NCBI GenBank assembly: GCA_000320605.2
Contig: KB445797.1
Coordinates: 285,940-349,939, forward strand
Length of the DNA: 64,000 nt
Direction of reading: 5' to 3'
From: Gelatoporia subvermispora B
Lineage: Eukaryota > Basidiomycota > Agaricomycetes > Polyporales > Gelatoporiaceae
The notes beneath the pieces are model-generated. The model worked only from the letters and a program-made list of their open reading frames with translations, ran no database searches and was not told the origin of the DNA. Shown here one piece after another: positions 1 to 11,759 of the stretch (positions are counted from its first letter, which is position 1; every line of letters starts with the position of its first letter). A program made the translations under genes and the position numbers.

Positions 1-753
1 AAGGCAGATTCAATACGGAGCGAATAAAACGCAGTAAACACGCGCATCAGCTCCATCTTCTCTTCCTGACGCGCTCGATGGGACAATAGTATTCCCATCT
101 GCGCACTGTTCGCTGCGGCAGGGACGGCATCTGGCCGAGTACCCCCGTCCGCCCTCCTCGTCGCTCTGTAGTGCTCACCGCGTATGCGGCATATGTAATG
201 TGAGAGTTCTACTGTTTTTCTAGTGCTCTCACCCCAGTAAATTATCCCAGTAAGAGCGAGTTCCAGTCTATCGATAGCACGACGCGGGATATCGCTGAAT
301 GGAAACGCATCTCAGAGCAATTGAAGTCTAATTCCTGCGTCCTAACCTGTTGCTAGATCGGACGGATCATTCGTTGTTGACGTGCGCGGCAGAGTGTAGG
401 TAAGATGCTCGGATCTGAGACTCAGGAAATGTGCGTGCACCAATTTAGACTTAGTACTTCAGTCGAACAATGACTCGGCGACAATACGAAGCCCTATATG
501 GCGCTTCTTTGCAGCATTGTCGAGGCGAGTTTTGGAACCGCGCACACTTGGTACGCCCCGCCTTCCTCAGAATCTCACACTGTCTGCATGTAGGATCCAG
601 GTCTCTAGCCCGGGTGAGCGTGTATTGGTGGTGCCGTTTCAACGCTAGCGAAGCACGAATTCACATTGTGGCATCAGACTTAGTTCCACAAACGGTACCG
701 TACGCTACACATTAGCGATCAACCTAGAGGGCACACGGCGACAATTCCTCAAC
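1..753. repeat. Left arm of 753-bp inverted repeat
   Basis: The reverse complement of this segment matches 41301-42053 almost base for base, with only a handful of substitutions seen (for example near 711 and 742-746). It may extend left of the window, because the right copy continues outward past 42053. Small ORFs occur on both strands (470-715 and 451-642), and both copies preserve them with one or two changes. I recognise no protein in them and consider the segment probably non-coding. Confidence 0.9.
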
Positions 754-1044
754 GCAGGACCTGGTGGGACATGTACCTCGAGGTCCCGGCTCGAGTGGCT
801 CAAAGCTACGTTCCACTGATGCATGTGAGTCGATCCGAGCAGCGACACAGGTAGAACACGCCTAACACATGCTTCTTCCAGGTTGGACGCTCCTGTACCA
901 TTTGAAGAAGCCGTCAACTGGCTAAATGTGGCATTCGTATATGTATATATTGGCTCTCCGTGGCTCACCAACGACGCCAACTTACCATCTCTTCAGTGCT
1001 TCCCATCCACAGTCACTGCAGCTCTCACCCATTTGCATAATACT

Positions 1045-4000
1045 ATGGCTGGTCACCGCAAGCAACGTAAGGGCTCGTCAAGGATGGCTAAAGACGCTTC
1101 TCAGACCGTCAGGCAACAACCGTTAGGTACGCCTCTAGTATATATGTCGAAGGAGACCATACTGACTCCAAAACCTAGATCAGGCGAAGAGGTTCTCTCG
1201 CCCCGAGGCGCTCTTGAAAGAAAATCCACATTCAAACACGCGTCAGCTACTGGCTGCAGCACGCAAACGAGACGAGGCCAAGTTGCAAGCCCAACCGGGG
1301 ACCGGCCTCGCTGCTGGAGGCGCCCCCCATTCCTCTGACGGACATCCGGCCGACGCCGAGAACATCGCTGAAGAAAGATATGTAACCGCCACCCCTGGTA
1401 AGCATTGATGTCCACGGAGAAAATGCTGGCTCTGACAACCCGTGTATTCTCAAGAGTCAACAGGCTCTTTCACATCCCCTACCGTTCTGGACATCGTCCC
1501 AGTTCTTCATGAGAATGACCCTATGGTTTTACCCCCTACATTCAGTCCAGGTGCAGAGCAAAGCGAGACAGATATGGAGGAAATTGAGGAAGCTCTCACT
1601 AGCCCCTCCCCTAACAGGTGTGCTTGATATACGTGCTCGATCCCGTCAATGACTGATTCTTGATGTACGGCAAGAGGACCTACGGAGAAGGGGAAGGGAC
1701 GGGCCAACGAACCGATGGATGAAGTGTTTGATTCCTTTGAGAGGCCCAGGTGAGGTGGACTGTGGACCGGGCTTAAGTCTCGTCACAAAGTCTTACTCTA
1801 TTCTCAGTGACCTTGATGCCAGAGAGGAGCGTATGAGTCTCCAATCTCTAGGTGCTTCAGATTCCGATGTAACTGGCTTCGAAGATGCACAACAATTCAC
1901 TACCTCGAGTTCAGGAATTTCAAGCGACGATGAATCTAGTATTGAAGCTCAGTCAGCAGACAGCGAAGATGATGACGAAGGTGGAGCTCGCGAGGATCCT
2001 CGGGTGGTGAGCATTTAGACATTTTCACCCAGGACCCTAGTTAATGTCATTACGTGCTACCGTCGTATACGACTGCGAAGGTCTCAATATCATCGACAGA
2101 CTCAGAAGGTGAAACGGCCTCGTCATCAGCATCAACCAGCACAGTCCGGGGCCGCTCACCTGCCAAGGCTAAGGGAGAAGACAAACGCACGGTGAGCATC
2201 TACTACTCGCATTAGCATAGACTCTGAACAGGCTCTCTCTGTCCCTGACTGCAGGCACGAGAGTCCTCACAGCCGCCGACAGATGCAGACCGTACGGAAC
2301 ACCTAGCGTCAAAGTCGACAGTTGAGCCCTCCAATGTCGAGGAAAGCCCCGCCATATCAGTCAACAATCCCTCTTCCAGCCGTGGCCGACACCGCTTGTC
2401 GCAAAGGACTCCAGCACGTCCGCATCAGGGAATCACGGAAAGCTCCACTATGTTGATTGACAGCACATCGTCCACTCATGTCCGAGGCCTCCCTCGCAAG
2501 GTACTAGGACGTGCACCTGAGGGCCTTGCAGACAGGTCCACTATGTTGGTCAACAGCCCCTCTTCCACTCGTGGCCGGATCCCCTCTCAAGTTTACGAGG
2601 CCCCACGACACGCATCCCAGGATATCGCCATGTTTGTCGATAACTCCTCTCCCATTGTAATGGCACCTCGGGCTACCAGCGCTCTCGTAGACAGCGTCTC
2701 TAGTACTCACGTCCACGACGGGATGCGAGCCGTCCCTCAACACAATGCTGCCCAGGGAGCCGATGTCACTACGCAGGTTCATAATGTCCCCAGCACAGGC
2801 ACCGCTGGTGGATACAATGCTCTTACCGTCAGCGCTGCCGGCACACTTGGTTCTCCCTTTCGTTCTGATGTTGGCCAAGCCGACACAAATCTCTTCGCAC
2901 GAGCACTCGCCCAAGGTCGTGGTCCAATCACTTCCACTCCGGGCGACCTTCGTGATTTTCCCGCACGAAGCTTCGACAACGGACATAATCTTACAAATCC
3001 GGTACGCGGACGTCACCTAGCTGCTTATCAAACGAGATATTAACCTGTTTCTGCAGGGATCAACGTCACCGAATGCCGAGATCGGGCAGCGTCCTCAAGT
3101 TCTCGGTCATCTAGCGACCTCGGTGTCCACTAACGTATGTACAACTCCCTCAACTCCTTTGTCTATATAGTCACAGTGAAATCTTGCAGGAATTAATTGA
3201 ACCGAATGCTACAACCGGTCAACAACCCCAGACTCCGGCATCTCAAATTCCCATCGTTGAATCCACTGGATATGGGACCAATCTGTCTATGGAACCAATG
3301 CGAACTGTGTGTCATATCAGCATCATCAGCTGCAAGCGCCTGACCTAGTTCTTGCTGTTCTCCCTTTCTAGCCTCGTCCAAATCGGCAGCGTCCTCAATC
3401 CACTGGCCATGGTACACTCCATGAAAGGCCTGCATACCAGGGGCACACACAAAGTAACTTCGTACCACTGGACCAGGTGGTGTGTGATATACTTCCTGGA
3501 ATTTCTGTTTCATTCACCCATAATTGCTAGGTTGTTCCTGCTACCCGGGAAGACTTCGACAGTCTCCGTACTGAGATGCGTGGGCTGCGTGAAGATCTCA
3601 AAGGTGCTCTAGACACCCTGGTGGATATAGCACGGTCTCAAGCAAGCAGCTCCGGAAGTGGATTTGGGTCCCGCCGCCGGAATTCAGGGCAGTCGTCTCG
3701 TGGACAGGATATGATGGATGTTGATGAGGACGGTGCAAACATATCCTCTGGTCCATCTTCACCGGTTCGGAGACGCAGAATCTCTCATCGGCCCAAGCCG
3801 CGGGACTCGGAGAAGTTGTCGTTGAGTGTACGTTACCGTCTTCCGTCGCTTTGAATCAGTTTGTCAATACGTGTATGATCCTAGAAATGTGTTCGATATC
3901 ATACCCGTCTTCTCATGGGGCGTGAAGCAAGCAAATCGCCATTTGACGTCGCAAAATTTCCAACGGACATTGAACTCCAGGACTTCAGCCCCCAGATGGC

Positions 4001-4750
4001 TCGACGATGGACCGCAGCGAACTTCCGTCCTAACTTGCGTGATACGCCACGATCTGACTGGAACAAAGCCACCACCGATCTCTTCGTACAGAACTTCATT
4101 GAGCACTATCCTGAATATTCGCATGAGAATTCCACAGTCAAGAACGCGTTCATTGCTCATCTTCGACACTTGCGTCAGCGCTACCATCAGACTACTATGT
4201 CTGCAGCTCGGTTGCTTAGCAGACGAGAGAAAGCTAGCCGCTATGGGCGCAAAGTTGAAGTAAGTTTGATAATATGACTTTCAGATGTCTCGAATTGCCA
4301 CTCATTGAATTCCTGACCCAACAGTTATTTCGTCGTCGTGTTAGAGCCGCTAAACGGTATCCCATGCTACGCAAGCATGTTCCGATGCTTGAACGCTTGG
4401 GTGTTGATGGAATGAGCTCGGATGAAGATCTGCACCTGAAAGGGGTCCTGCAGTATCGTGTCTTACTGAAATCTTGGAGACATGAAAGGGTCACAAACTG
4501 GCTACGGGTCTTCGATGCTGCCCATCGGCGGAGTAGATTGAATAAGGTCAATTCTGCCTCCCGTGGCGCACCCGTTTGTAATCGTCTCCGCGATGTCAAG
4601 ATTGATGAGACTCGGCCGGCTGTCTCTGGGCTACCCCGAAACGCTTATGATAGCCAATGGCTGGCCAAACAGGGGGAATTCGATCTGGATGATCTTCAGA
4701 TAAACGAAGAACAATACAATTTCAACCTGTCAGCCCACGAACAACAGTAA
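1045..4750 (+). CDS. Orphan multi-exon protein, DFRPDF/PWN family member A
   Basis: The product is unknown. The proposed start is the ATG at 1045, opening a basic N-terminus (MAGHRKQRKGSSRMAK). Readable exons follow around 1178-1400, 1442-1615, 1810-2010 (Ser/Asp/Glu-rich), 2396-3002 (Ser/Thr/Pro-rich, disordered, with a loosely repeated 'TMLVNSPSSTRGR'-like unit), 3576-3830, 3915-4260 and 4322-4750. The conserved part is C-terminal: a W/F-rich module containing 'NFRPNLRDTPRSDWNK' and then 'LGVDGMSSDED', ending at the stop at 4748-4750. Related modules occur at 20548, 39347 and 44718, so this is a dispersed family. No stop breaks the C-terminal exons. Internal exon borders are approximate and I assign no function. 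Confidence 0.6.
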
Positions 4751-4883
4751 GTGCATTGCAGATATGCCTAGGCATGCATTGACGATCAGCAGTTTATTTA
4801 ACTTGTACGACGGCGCCCACCAAACAGAACTGCAATATGTCTGATAGCGCATATATTCCTGCTATCCCGCAGCGATATCGTAG

Positions 4884-7800
4884 TTATTCATATGGAGTTG
4901 TACATATAATTTGCGAGCTCATCTCTCCTTCTCCGGATTGACTCGAGGAGCGTCTCCGTTGACGCGGGGACTGTGCGACGATCACCACGTCGACGTCTGC
5001 TTTCTTCCGTCGTTTGGGTTTCTTGGGAGGACTGCCAGTCGTGACATCCTTCGCAGGCATGGTGGCTGTTCTACGAGGTTTCTTCTTTGTCTTCGACGTC
5101 TCCGTCAGTGCCGATGTGGACAACGTCCTGCGACCCCCAAATACACCAGCTGCAATCTCCTTGTCATCATCGTCGGGCTCTCCTGCCAATATGTCGAACT
5201 CCTTCTGCTTCTTCGTCCGCTTTTTCGCACCCGCACCTCTCGCGATGAGGTCTTTGACATTCACGAAGCCGTTTGCAGCGCCTGCGGGGATATTGCGATT
5301 GGGATTATCATCCCTCTTGCGCCGCTTCGCCTTTGAACTGGGTTCGTCGTCGCCCGCGAAAGAGCGCTTCCGCGAAGAATCCTCGCGGACATGTTCCTCA
5401 ATTTCCATCACCATCTCGACGCAGTCTGGCTTGACATGCTCTGGCAAGAGACGTGGAACGTCACCATACAGCTCCAGGTGTTCCGCGCGCACGATGAATT
5501 GCTGTACCTCCTTGTAGGAAGCCTGAGCCTTTGCCCAATTGTGCTCTTCCCGGCCCTGCGCGAGCAAGACGTGAACGTAGCCATCCTTCTTGCAGCCTGT
5601 ACGACCGACGCGTTGTAACTTGATAAATGTTAGAGGGACCACTTTACTTAGCATCAGACGTGCGACTCACCATGCGGATCGGAGTCTTCTGAGCGTCGTA
5701 GCATACGATCAGGTCGACTTCGCCGATATCCAACCCTTCTTCGCCAATGGACATGGACACAAGGACATTGAATTCTCCCGTTTTGAACTTCTTTATTATC
5801 TGGTCATGGATATAAATGCATTAGCGGCATTTTGCGCATTGTGCTAGTTCAGACGTACCTCAAGCTGCTCCTTCTGTGTATGACCTTTCCTGCCCTTTGT
5901 GTCCGTGCCCTGTCCGATAAAGCGCGTTGCCCGGATGAGAGGGTTATGGTGAGATAACAGCTCGACCACCTCGTCTACGCATTGGCGAAAGGATACAAAG
6001 ACGATTGCGCGGGACTCGGCTGCGCTGTCTGCGGCCTCCTGACCGGGCGTCCTCTCATCCTTATCAAGCATTTCCTTGGCGAAGTGCTGGACTAACAGCT
6101 CCTGAAGCTTCTCCATCTTCGGGTACAACGGGAATCCTCCCTGCTTCATAGAGCGCACTTCAGACATCAGAGTCTGGAAGGCCTTCTCTTTCTGAGTTGC
6201 GGAGTTCTTCTTGGGGTCGCTATCCTCGGTCGCAATGTCGTGTAGAGCAGTATAACACATCTCCATACTGGCCTCGAACTGCACGCATCCCCTCATAGGC
6301 TGTGCCAGACAAAAAAGAGTAAGAGATGACTTACAAGGTAGCTCATTGCACGAGCGAGTGGCTGCAGCCTGCTAAGAAATCCAGACAGGTATTGCGGCGC
6401 TCTCTTCATCTTTAGTTCTCCCATGCCGGTTCTACACCGTAAGTGATGTAGTGTTGACGCCTCCGCGTTATGGAGAATCCCATTACTCTGAAGCTGCTTG
6501 ATCATCGGCTGCAAACAAATCAAGACACGAAAGCTTTTAGTAAGATTCGCTGTCTTACTTGCATGACTGCCGCCAAGAGATCCTTGATCTTATTGAGCTC
6601 GTCCGACAACTTGATATAATGTTGCTGTATATGCTTTGTATGCATGTAGGAATGCAGATCCATGTTCTTCTCGTCTCGGATCTCAACATGACTTATATGT
6701 AACGCATCCACGATTGCTTGAACGGCCTCTGGGTTGCCCCCAGGTGTAGCTGTCAATGCTAAGACACGGAAATGGGGGTTTTTCGCCATCATGAAGCGTA
6801 CGACCTGGGCGTATGTGTAGTCGCCACTACCCTTGTGTGCTTCATCTAACAGCGTAGTCCGATCAGACGATGACAACGTTTGGTAGTTTTGGGACTGAAA
6901 TAAGCCTCACCAATGACAAGCAGGACTATCCGGCCAGGATCACAATTATCCGATGTCAAGTCACTCATTAACGTCTGGGGCGTCATATAGAAAACCCGCT
7001 TCTCGTCCCACTGGAGAAGATACATGAAGTACTGTTGAGACATCAACACGGTCACATACCAGCCCCGAGCGTTTAATCCGAGATGTTTCACCGGTGAGCT
7101 CAGCTGCATGACTGCCGGGTATTCCGCACGTTCGGTGACACGCATCGATTTGCTGGGCTACGAGCGGCTTTGTTGGGGCAACGAACACAACTTTCCCTTC
7201 AGGGAACCAGGTGTAGACTTTCCACGGTTTTGCATCAGTTGTATGACAGGTATTGTATGAATGAACGCACAATTGAGCATTACTACCCCTGCTATGAATG
7301 TCTTCCCAAGCCCGGTTGGTAGTGACACAAGGGTATTCTCGAATAGGCAGTGTTTCACAATGTTGAATTGGTAATCGCGTTTCGGCTGATTGAGAGGATA
7401 TAGCCAACGTCGAGCAGCAAGTAAGTCAGGTACTAATTTCATGGGTGGCGGCTGTAGGGAAATATTGAGCATATGTCAGGTCAAATGCTATCAATGACCT
7501 CATACCGGTCTTGGGAAGGAGGGTCAGTCAAAATACAGAATGCTTACGAGTTGTCACTCACCCTACGGATACGAAAGGTGCAGGGAATTGTTCGAATTCC
7601 ATGCCCTCTTCGTCCTCATCTTCACCCTCAAAGGATGCCTTTCCCTTCTCTTTCCCTTTACTCTTCCCCCTCTTCCACCCCGTCTTGGCGAATTGTGTGT
7701 GATCCCATTGCTTAGTCTTCCGGGAGCGACCTGCTGGTTGAATCCGAGAGCTGGATGCCGTCCGCTGCAGCGAGGTCGCACCGTTTGATCTAGGTTTCAC

Positions 7801-8175
7801 AGCCACATCATGGACCGGGTCCCCAAACAATGTCGTCTGCACCGCATTCTTCGAAGGACGCCTCTGAACGGTGTTACTAGGTCCGGCGATTGGTCTCAAG
7901 GATGATGAAGTGGCTTGCCCAGTTTGTGTCCGACAAATCTCGTCGATGCGTTGCAGCTCTGCATCATCCAGGTCTATGTCGAACGAGTCAAAGTTATCAG
8001 TGTCGCTGAGTTCGATCACTTCACGGGATGTGGCGGGACGTCCAGCAGGCGGTGGTGCTCTGGTCTGCTCACTAGCAGGCTGTTTATGGGGCTGTGTATG
8101 TGCAGCCTCAATAGCATCCACTTGGTTCAGGAATGTAGAATCAAGCTCATCGTTGAAGTAGTCGTCCGAGCTCAT
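4884..8175 (-). CDS. MPH1: ATP-dependent DNA helicase Mph1 (FANCM orthologue)
   Basis: This is a superfamily 2 helicase that in other fungi remodels replication forks and D-loops in the nucleus. The start is [13 protein letters not shown] at 8175; the N-terminus is acidic and disordered. After that come the P-loop LPTGLGKT (about 7330), [22 protein letters not shown], and a DEAH box restored only after splicing ([16 protein letters not shown] across 6840-6915). Further on are [35 protein letters not shown] and QRVGRTGC, then a Lys/Arg-rich tail to the stop at 4884. Introns I could place include 7510-7561, 7452-7505 (around a 4-nt exon at 7506-7509) and 7218-7270; all keep frame. Oddity: motif VI normally reads QxxGRxxR, but the last Arg is Cys here. 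It is divergent from the G-patch gene across 8176-9046. Confidence 0.93.
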
Positions 8176-9046
8176 GCTAGCCCGGCCTGGGAGCGTGTGG
8201 ATGAGTGAGACGCGAGATCACGAGGAGAGGAAGGCAGACGCGTCGCGCACATGCGACTAGCACGTGGCACTCCCCTCGTCGCCACGGCCAACATTTCTCC
8301 TCCAACTCCCAGCCAGTATCCGCTCATCATAAGTTACATAACACCGACGAGCGGCACCACCCGCTGCTTTCACATAGCGCCATGCAGGCCAAGCCAAAGT
8401 TCAGCGATTAGACCATTACATTGCACGTAACCCGCGAGCGAAAAGTAGAATACATGGTATACCGCAAACGTCTGAGTACAGAATCCTGAAATTTTTGCTA
8501 CCACATCCGCCGACGCGCATGAGCGCACAGGGAAGTCATGTGCGAGAGTAAACCAGCCACCGGGGGTGTACAGCACAAGTGGACCGCTGGAATGAAGTGC
8601 CACAATGCTAGTGCTTGAAGTTACGGTAGAAGGTATGACGTGGCCGCGTACGAAAGCAGAAGAGACGCAAGTGACACGCGCAGAATCATCGAGCAGAACG
8701 GGGGAGCGCTGAGTGGCGAAATTCCCGGGCAGAGAAAGGCGCATCGCGTGACAATGGCAGGCGGTAGACAAGGGAGAGACAGTGGCAGGTCGGCCGGGGG
8801 CGCGCAATAGCAGGACCTGCAAAATATTCGCACGAGGACAGGGGGAGCCGGTCAGCCGGAGGAGAGTATGTACCAAAAGGAACAAGATAAACTCGTGGGC
8901 GGAAGCGTGGGCAGGATCCGCAAATGGAAGTAGAAGTAAACAAGTACAAGCGCAGCGTGGGAAAACAGGATCTATGAAATTACAGTGAGGGATCTGTACG
9001 CCGATCACTTCTAAGACCCACTGCAGTAGCAGCGGGAATTCCCGCC
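8176..9046. promoter_or_regulatory. Divergent intergenic region between MPH1 and the G-patch gene
   Basis: The two flanking genes point away from each other, so promoter elements for both must lie in these 870 bases. I see no convincing gene. Several ORFs on both strands are present but show no recognisable protein. No clear TATA box or other defined site was identified. Confidence 0.45.
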
Positions 9047-10280
9047 ATGTCGGCTGAAACCATTGCTCGTTGGAACGCTATCCCTCTCGAACGTCCACAA
9101 GATGACTCCCCACACCTGCTGCAGGTACCGATTGCCCTCCTCTAGCGATCTCAGAATGCACGCTGCATGCTCTCCCCCCCTCACCTTCTTCAGCGTCAAC
9201 GAGAACATGATGACAGCAAGGACGAGGGCACAGAGAGCGAAGACAATGTCTATTGTATCTCGCTCTCCTTCCCCTTCCTCTCGCGATCCCAATGCTATGA
9301 GTATTGACAAATACAACGAATATGTCAATGGCGAGGAACGCGAGGTCATCACGGTCAATACCAGAATAAAAGCCAGCAACAAGGGCTTCATGATGCTCGC
9401 CAACATGGGCTGGAGTGACGGGCAGTCTCTAGGTCTGGCGGGAGATGGTGAGTAGAACATCTGTATCAGTCAGTCCAATCGTTTAACGATCTCTCAGGCC
9501 GAGTGGATCCGGTTCCGTTCTATGTCAAGAACGACCTGACCGGTTTAGGTAAAGCCAATCAGGATGTGCGTATGAGTAAGTTGTGCGGTAGTTCTATGGT
9601 TATCAAGGCTGTATTAAGTGATCCTTCTACAAGTCGAGTCTACTGTATCACAACGTCGCGGGCTCGAGGTCGAACGTCAGACGAAGGAGACCGAAGAGCA
9701 GCGGAAAGCACGAGAGGTCAGCTTCTGTCATGACATACCTGTTTCCAAAGTCTAATCATTGTCATGCCTACACCCCTCTATAGGATGCAGTAGCTAAGAA
9801 AGCTGCTCTCCAATCGGAGATATCCTCAACCCTGAAAGCATTCCACTGCGAGCTCTGTGAAAAGCAATTCCAGAATGTCGCTCAATACGATGAGCACACG
9901 AACTCATATGCGCACCACCACAAAGCTCGTTTCAGAGACATGCAGCTCGCGCAACGTGCCATCCGGAATACGCAGGAAGAGCTCGAGAAGAGAAAGGAGA
10001 AGGAGCGGAAACGAGAGGAGAAAGAGTTGAGGAAGCTCGCGAAGGCTGCAGGTATCAAACTCGCGAAGCCACCAGTATCTCTGTTAGCTCCTACTGCAGC
10101 TGCAGAGGATCCATTTCAACAGGAGGAGTCTGCGCCCTCGAGGGCTGCCCCGTCTTTCCGTACGGGTGGTTGGACATCACTCGATACTGGCAGTACTATC
10201 TCACCCGCGCCAACTCCGCATGTCCCGCCCCCTCGCACGCCCTCTCCATTACCACGCACAATCTATGAGGCTTCCTCGAT
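9047..10280 (+). pseudogene. G-patch and C2H2 zinc-finger protein (GPATCH8-like), C-terminus lost
   Basis: G-patch proteins act in RNA processing, often as helicase cofactors. The ATG at 9047 opens MSAETIARWNAIPLERP, followed by an intron 9125-9193. The G-patch is readable (NKGFMMLANMGW...GLGKANQDVRM, 9370-9570). After an intron comes a Gln/Arg/Glu-rich stretch, then a C2H2 finger (FHCELCEKQF...H...H, about 9840-9930), a Lys/Glu-rich helix and a Pro-rich tail (9940-10280). Two faults are visible. The acidic stretch near 9200-9240 and the following SPSPSSRDPN stretch are in different frames with no obvious intron between them. After TIYEASSI (about 10280) the sequence stops resembling the family and runs into unrelated DNA and then HSP90. 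It may still give a truncated product. Confidence 0.7.
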
Positions 10281-10604
10281 TCTATATTCTGTGACGTTCC
10301 GTGTTACCCTTCTTTCCTCTTGTCTATCTGGGAACCAAGGACAAAACGGGTTGAGGTGCCCCTGGGGGCAGAACCGCGGATACACAGTACGCAATCGCCT
10401 CCTGAGATGGTGCTCATTCAATTTACACCGCCTTTCTCGATGCGCGGGGCCACCAGGACATGCTGGGCGGGATGACAAGGAAGCGGGCGTGGACATACGA
10501 GGAAGAGCGGGTACAAGAACATCAGCGCCATGTGGGCTGTAGCGGGAGCTTTCAGACGATCGATACTGTTCTCGAGGCGATCAAATTGGGAGACCGTGGA
10601 TGAC

Positions 10605-11710
10605 AAGGTGGAAAAGGAGTCTGGTACAAAGGTATGTACCTGCCTTGCTCGCGCCCTTGCGACGTGCTCACCCGTCTGCCCAGGGCTTCATGGAGGCTCT
10701 CAGCCCCAGCGCCAACATTTCCATGATTGGCCAGTTCGATGTCGGCTTCTACTCCGCGTATCTCGTCGCTGAGCGTGTACAGATCATCTCCAAGCACAAT
10801 GACAACGAGCAGTACATCTGGGAGTCTGCCACCGGTGGCACCTTCACCATCACCCCTGACACCGTCAACCCTCCCCTCAGCTGTGGTACTGAGATCCGCC
10901 TGTTCCTCAAGGAGGACAAGCTTGAGTACCTCGAGGAGAAGCGCATCAAGGACATTGTCAAGAAGCACTTCGAGTTCATCTCCTACCCGATCCAGCTCGC
11001 GGTGACCAAGGAGGTTGAGAAGGTACGTGATTAACTTCCCTGTTCCACATAGCTCAGTAACGATGACTGTGCATCTCTGGGAGGTTGAGGACGAGGAGGA
11101 GGCGAAGGACGAGGAAGAGAAGGAGACTAAAGTTGAACAGGTCGAAGACGAGGAGAACAAGCCCAAGAAGACGAAGATCAAAGAGAAGCCCGTCCAGAAC
11201 GAGGAACTCAACAAGACTAAGCCCATCTGGACCCGCAACCCCTCGGACAGTACCAGCGAGGAGTACGCCGCCTTCTACAAGAGCTTGACCAGCGACTGGG
11301 AGGATCACCTCTCTGTCAAGCGCTTCTTTGTCGAGGGTCAGCTTGAGTTCAAGGCTATCCTCTTTGACCACAAGCGGCGAGTTGCTTCGTTACCAACGAT
11401 CTTCGAACATGTTCTGATTGCTTCTACCTAGTGCGCCCTCCGACCTCTTCGACACCAAGAAGATGCGTAACAACATCAAGCTCTATGTCCGCCGTGTCTT
11501 CATCATGGATGACTGCGAGGACCTTATGCCTGAGTACCTCAACTTCGTCAAGGATATCGTTGACTCTGAGGATCTCCCACTCAGCATCTCCCGTGAGACG
11601 CTGCAGCAGAACAAGATCCTCAGGGTCATTCGTAAGAACCTAGTCAAGAAGTGCCTTGACCTCTTCACCAGAATTGCGGAGGACAAGGACAATTTCAAGA
11701 CGATAGCAGA
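10605..11710 (+). pseudogene. HSP90 fragment lacking both ends
   Basis: HSP90 is the cytosolic ATP-dependent chaperone of about 700 aa. Only a central part of about 330 aa is present. It starts abruptly at ESGTK/GFMEALS, continues through [14 protein letters not shown] (usually [14 protein letters not shown]), the acidic charged linker and [11 protein letters not shown], and stops after AEDKDNFKT near 11700. The first part of the ATP-binding domain and the C-terminal dimerisation domain are missing. Introns are retained: one at about 10632-10682, one starting at 11022 whose natural acceptor appears altered (CTGG where CTAG is expected, with a usable AG three bases on), and one near 11384-11431 that needs a GC donor to keep frame. 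Retained introns mean a DNA-level copy. It follows the G-patch remnant directly. Confidence 0.9.
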
Positions 11711-11759
11711 AGTCCGTGAGCTCAACCTCGTCTCCATCGCAAGATACATGTTCCGACCC

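Noticed and set aside
451..715. Overlapping ORFs on both strands of the inverted-repeat arm, preserved in the second copy
   Set aside because: Preservation follows from the near identity of the two copies; neither ORF shows a domain, codon signal or splice context.
8370..9008. 212-aa minus-strand ORF between MPH1 and the G-patch gene
   Set aside because: No recognisable motif, overlapped by other long ORFs in a compositionally biased intergenic region; a promoter region is more likely.
10552..11371. Long minus-strand ORFs (228 and 105 aa, Leu/Ser-rich)
   Set aside because: They are antisense shadows of the HSP90 fragment, produced by its charged Glu/Lys codons.
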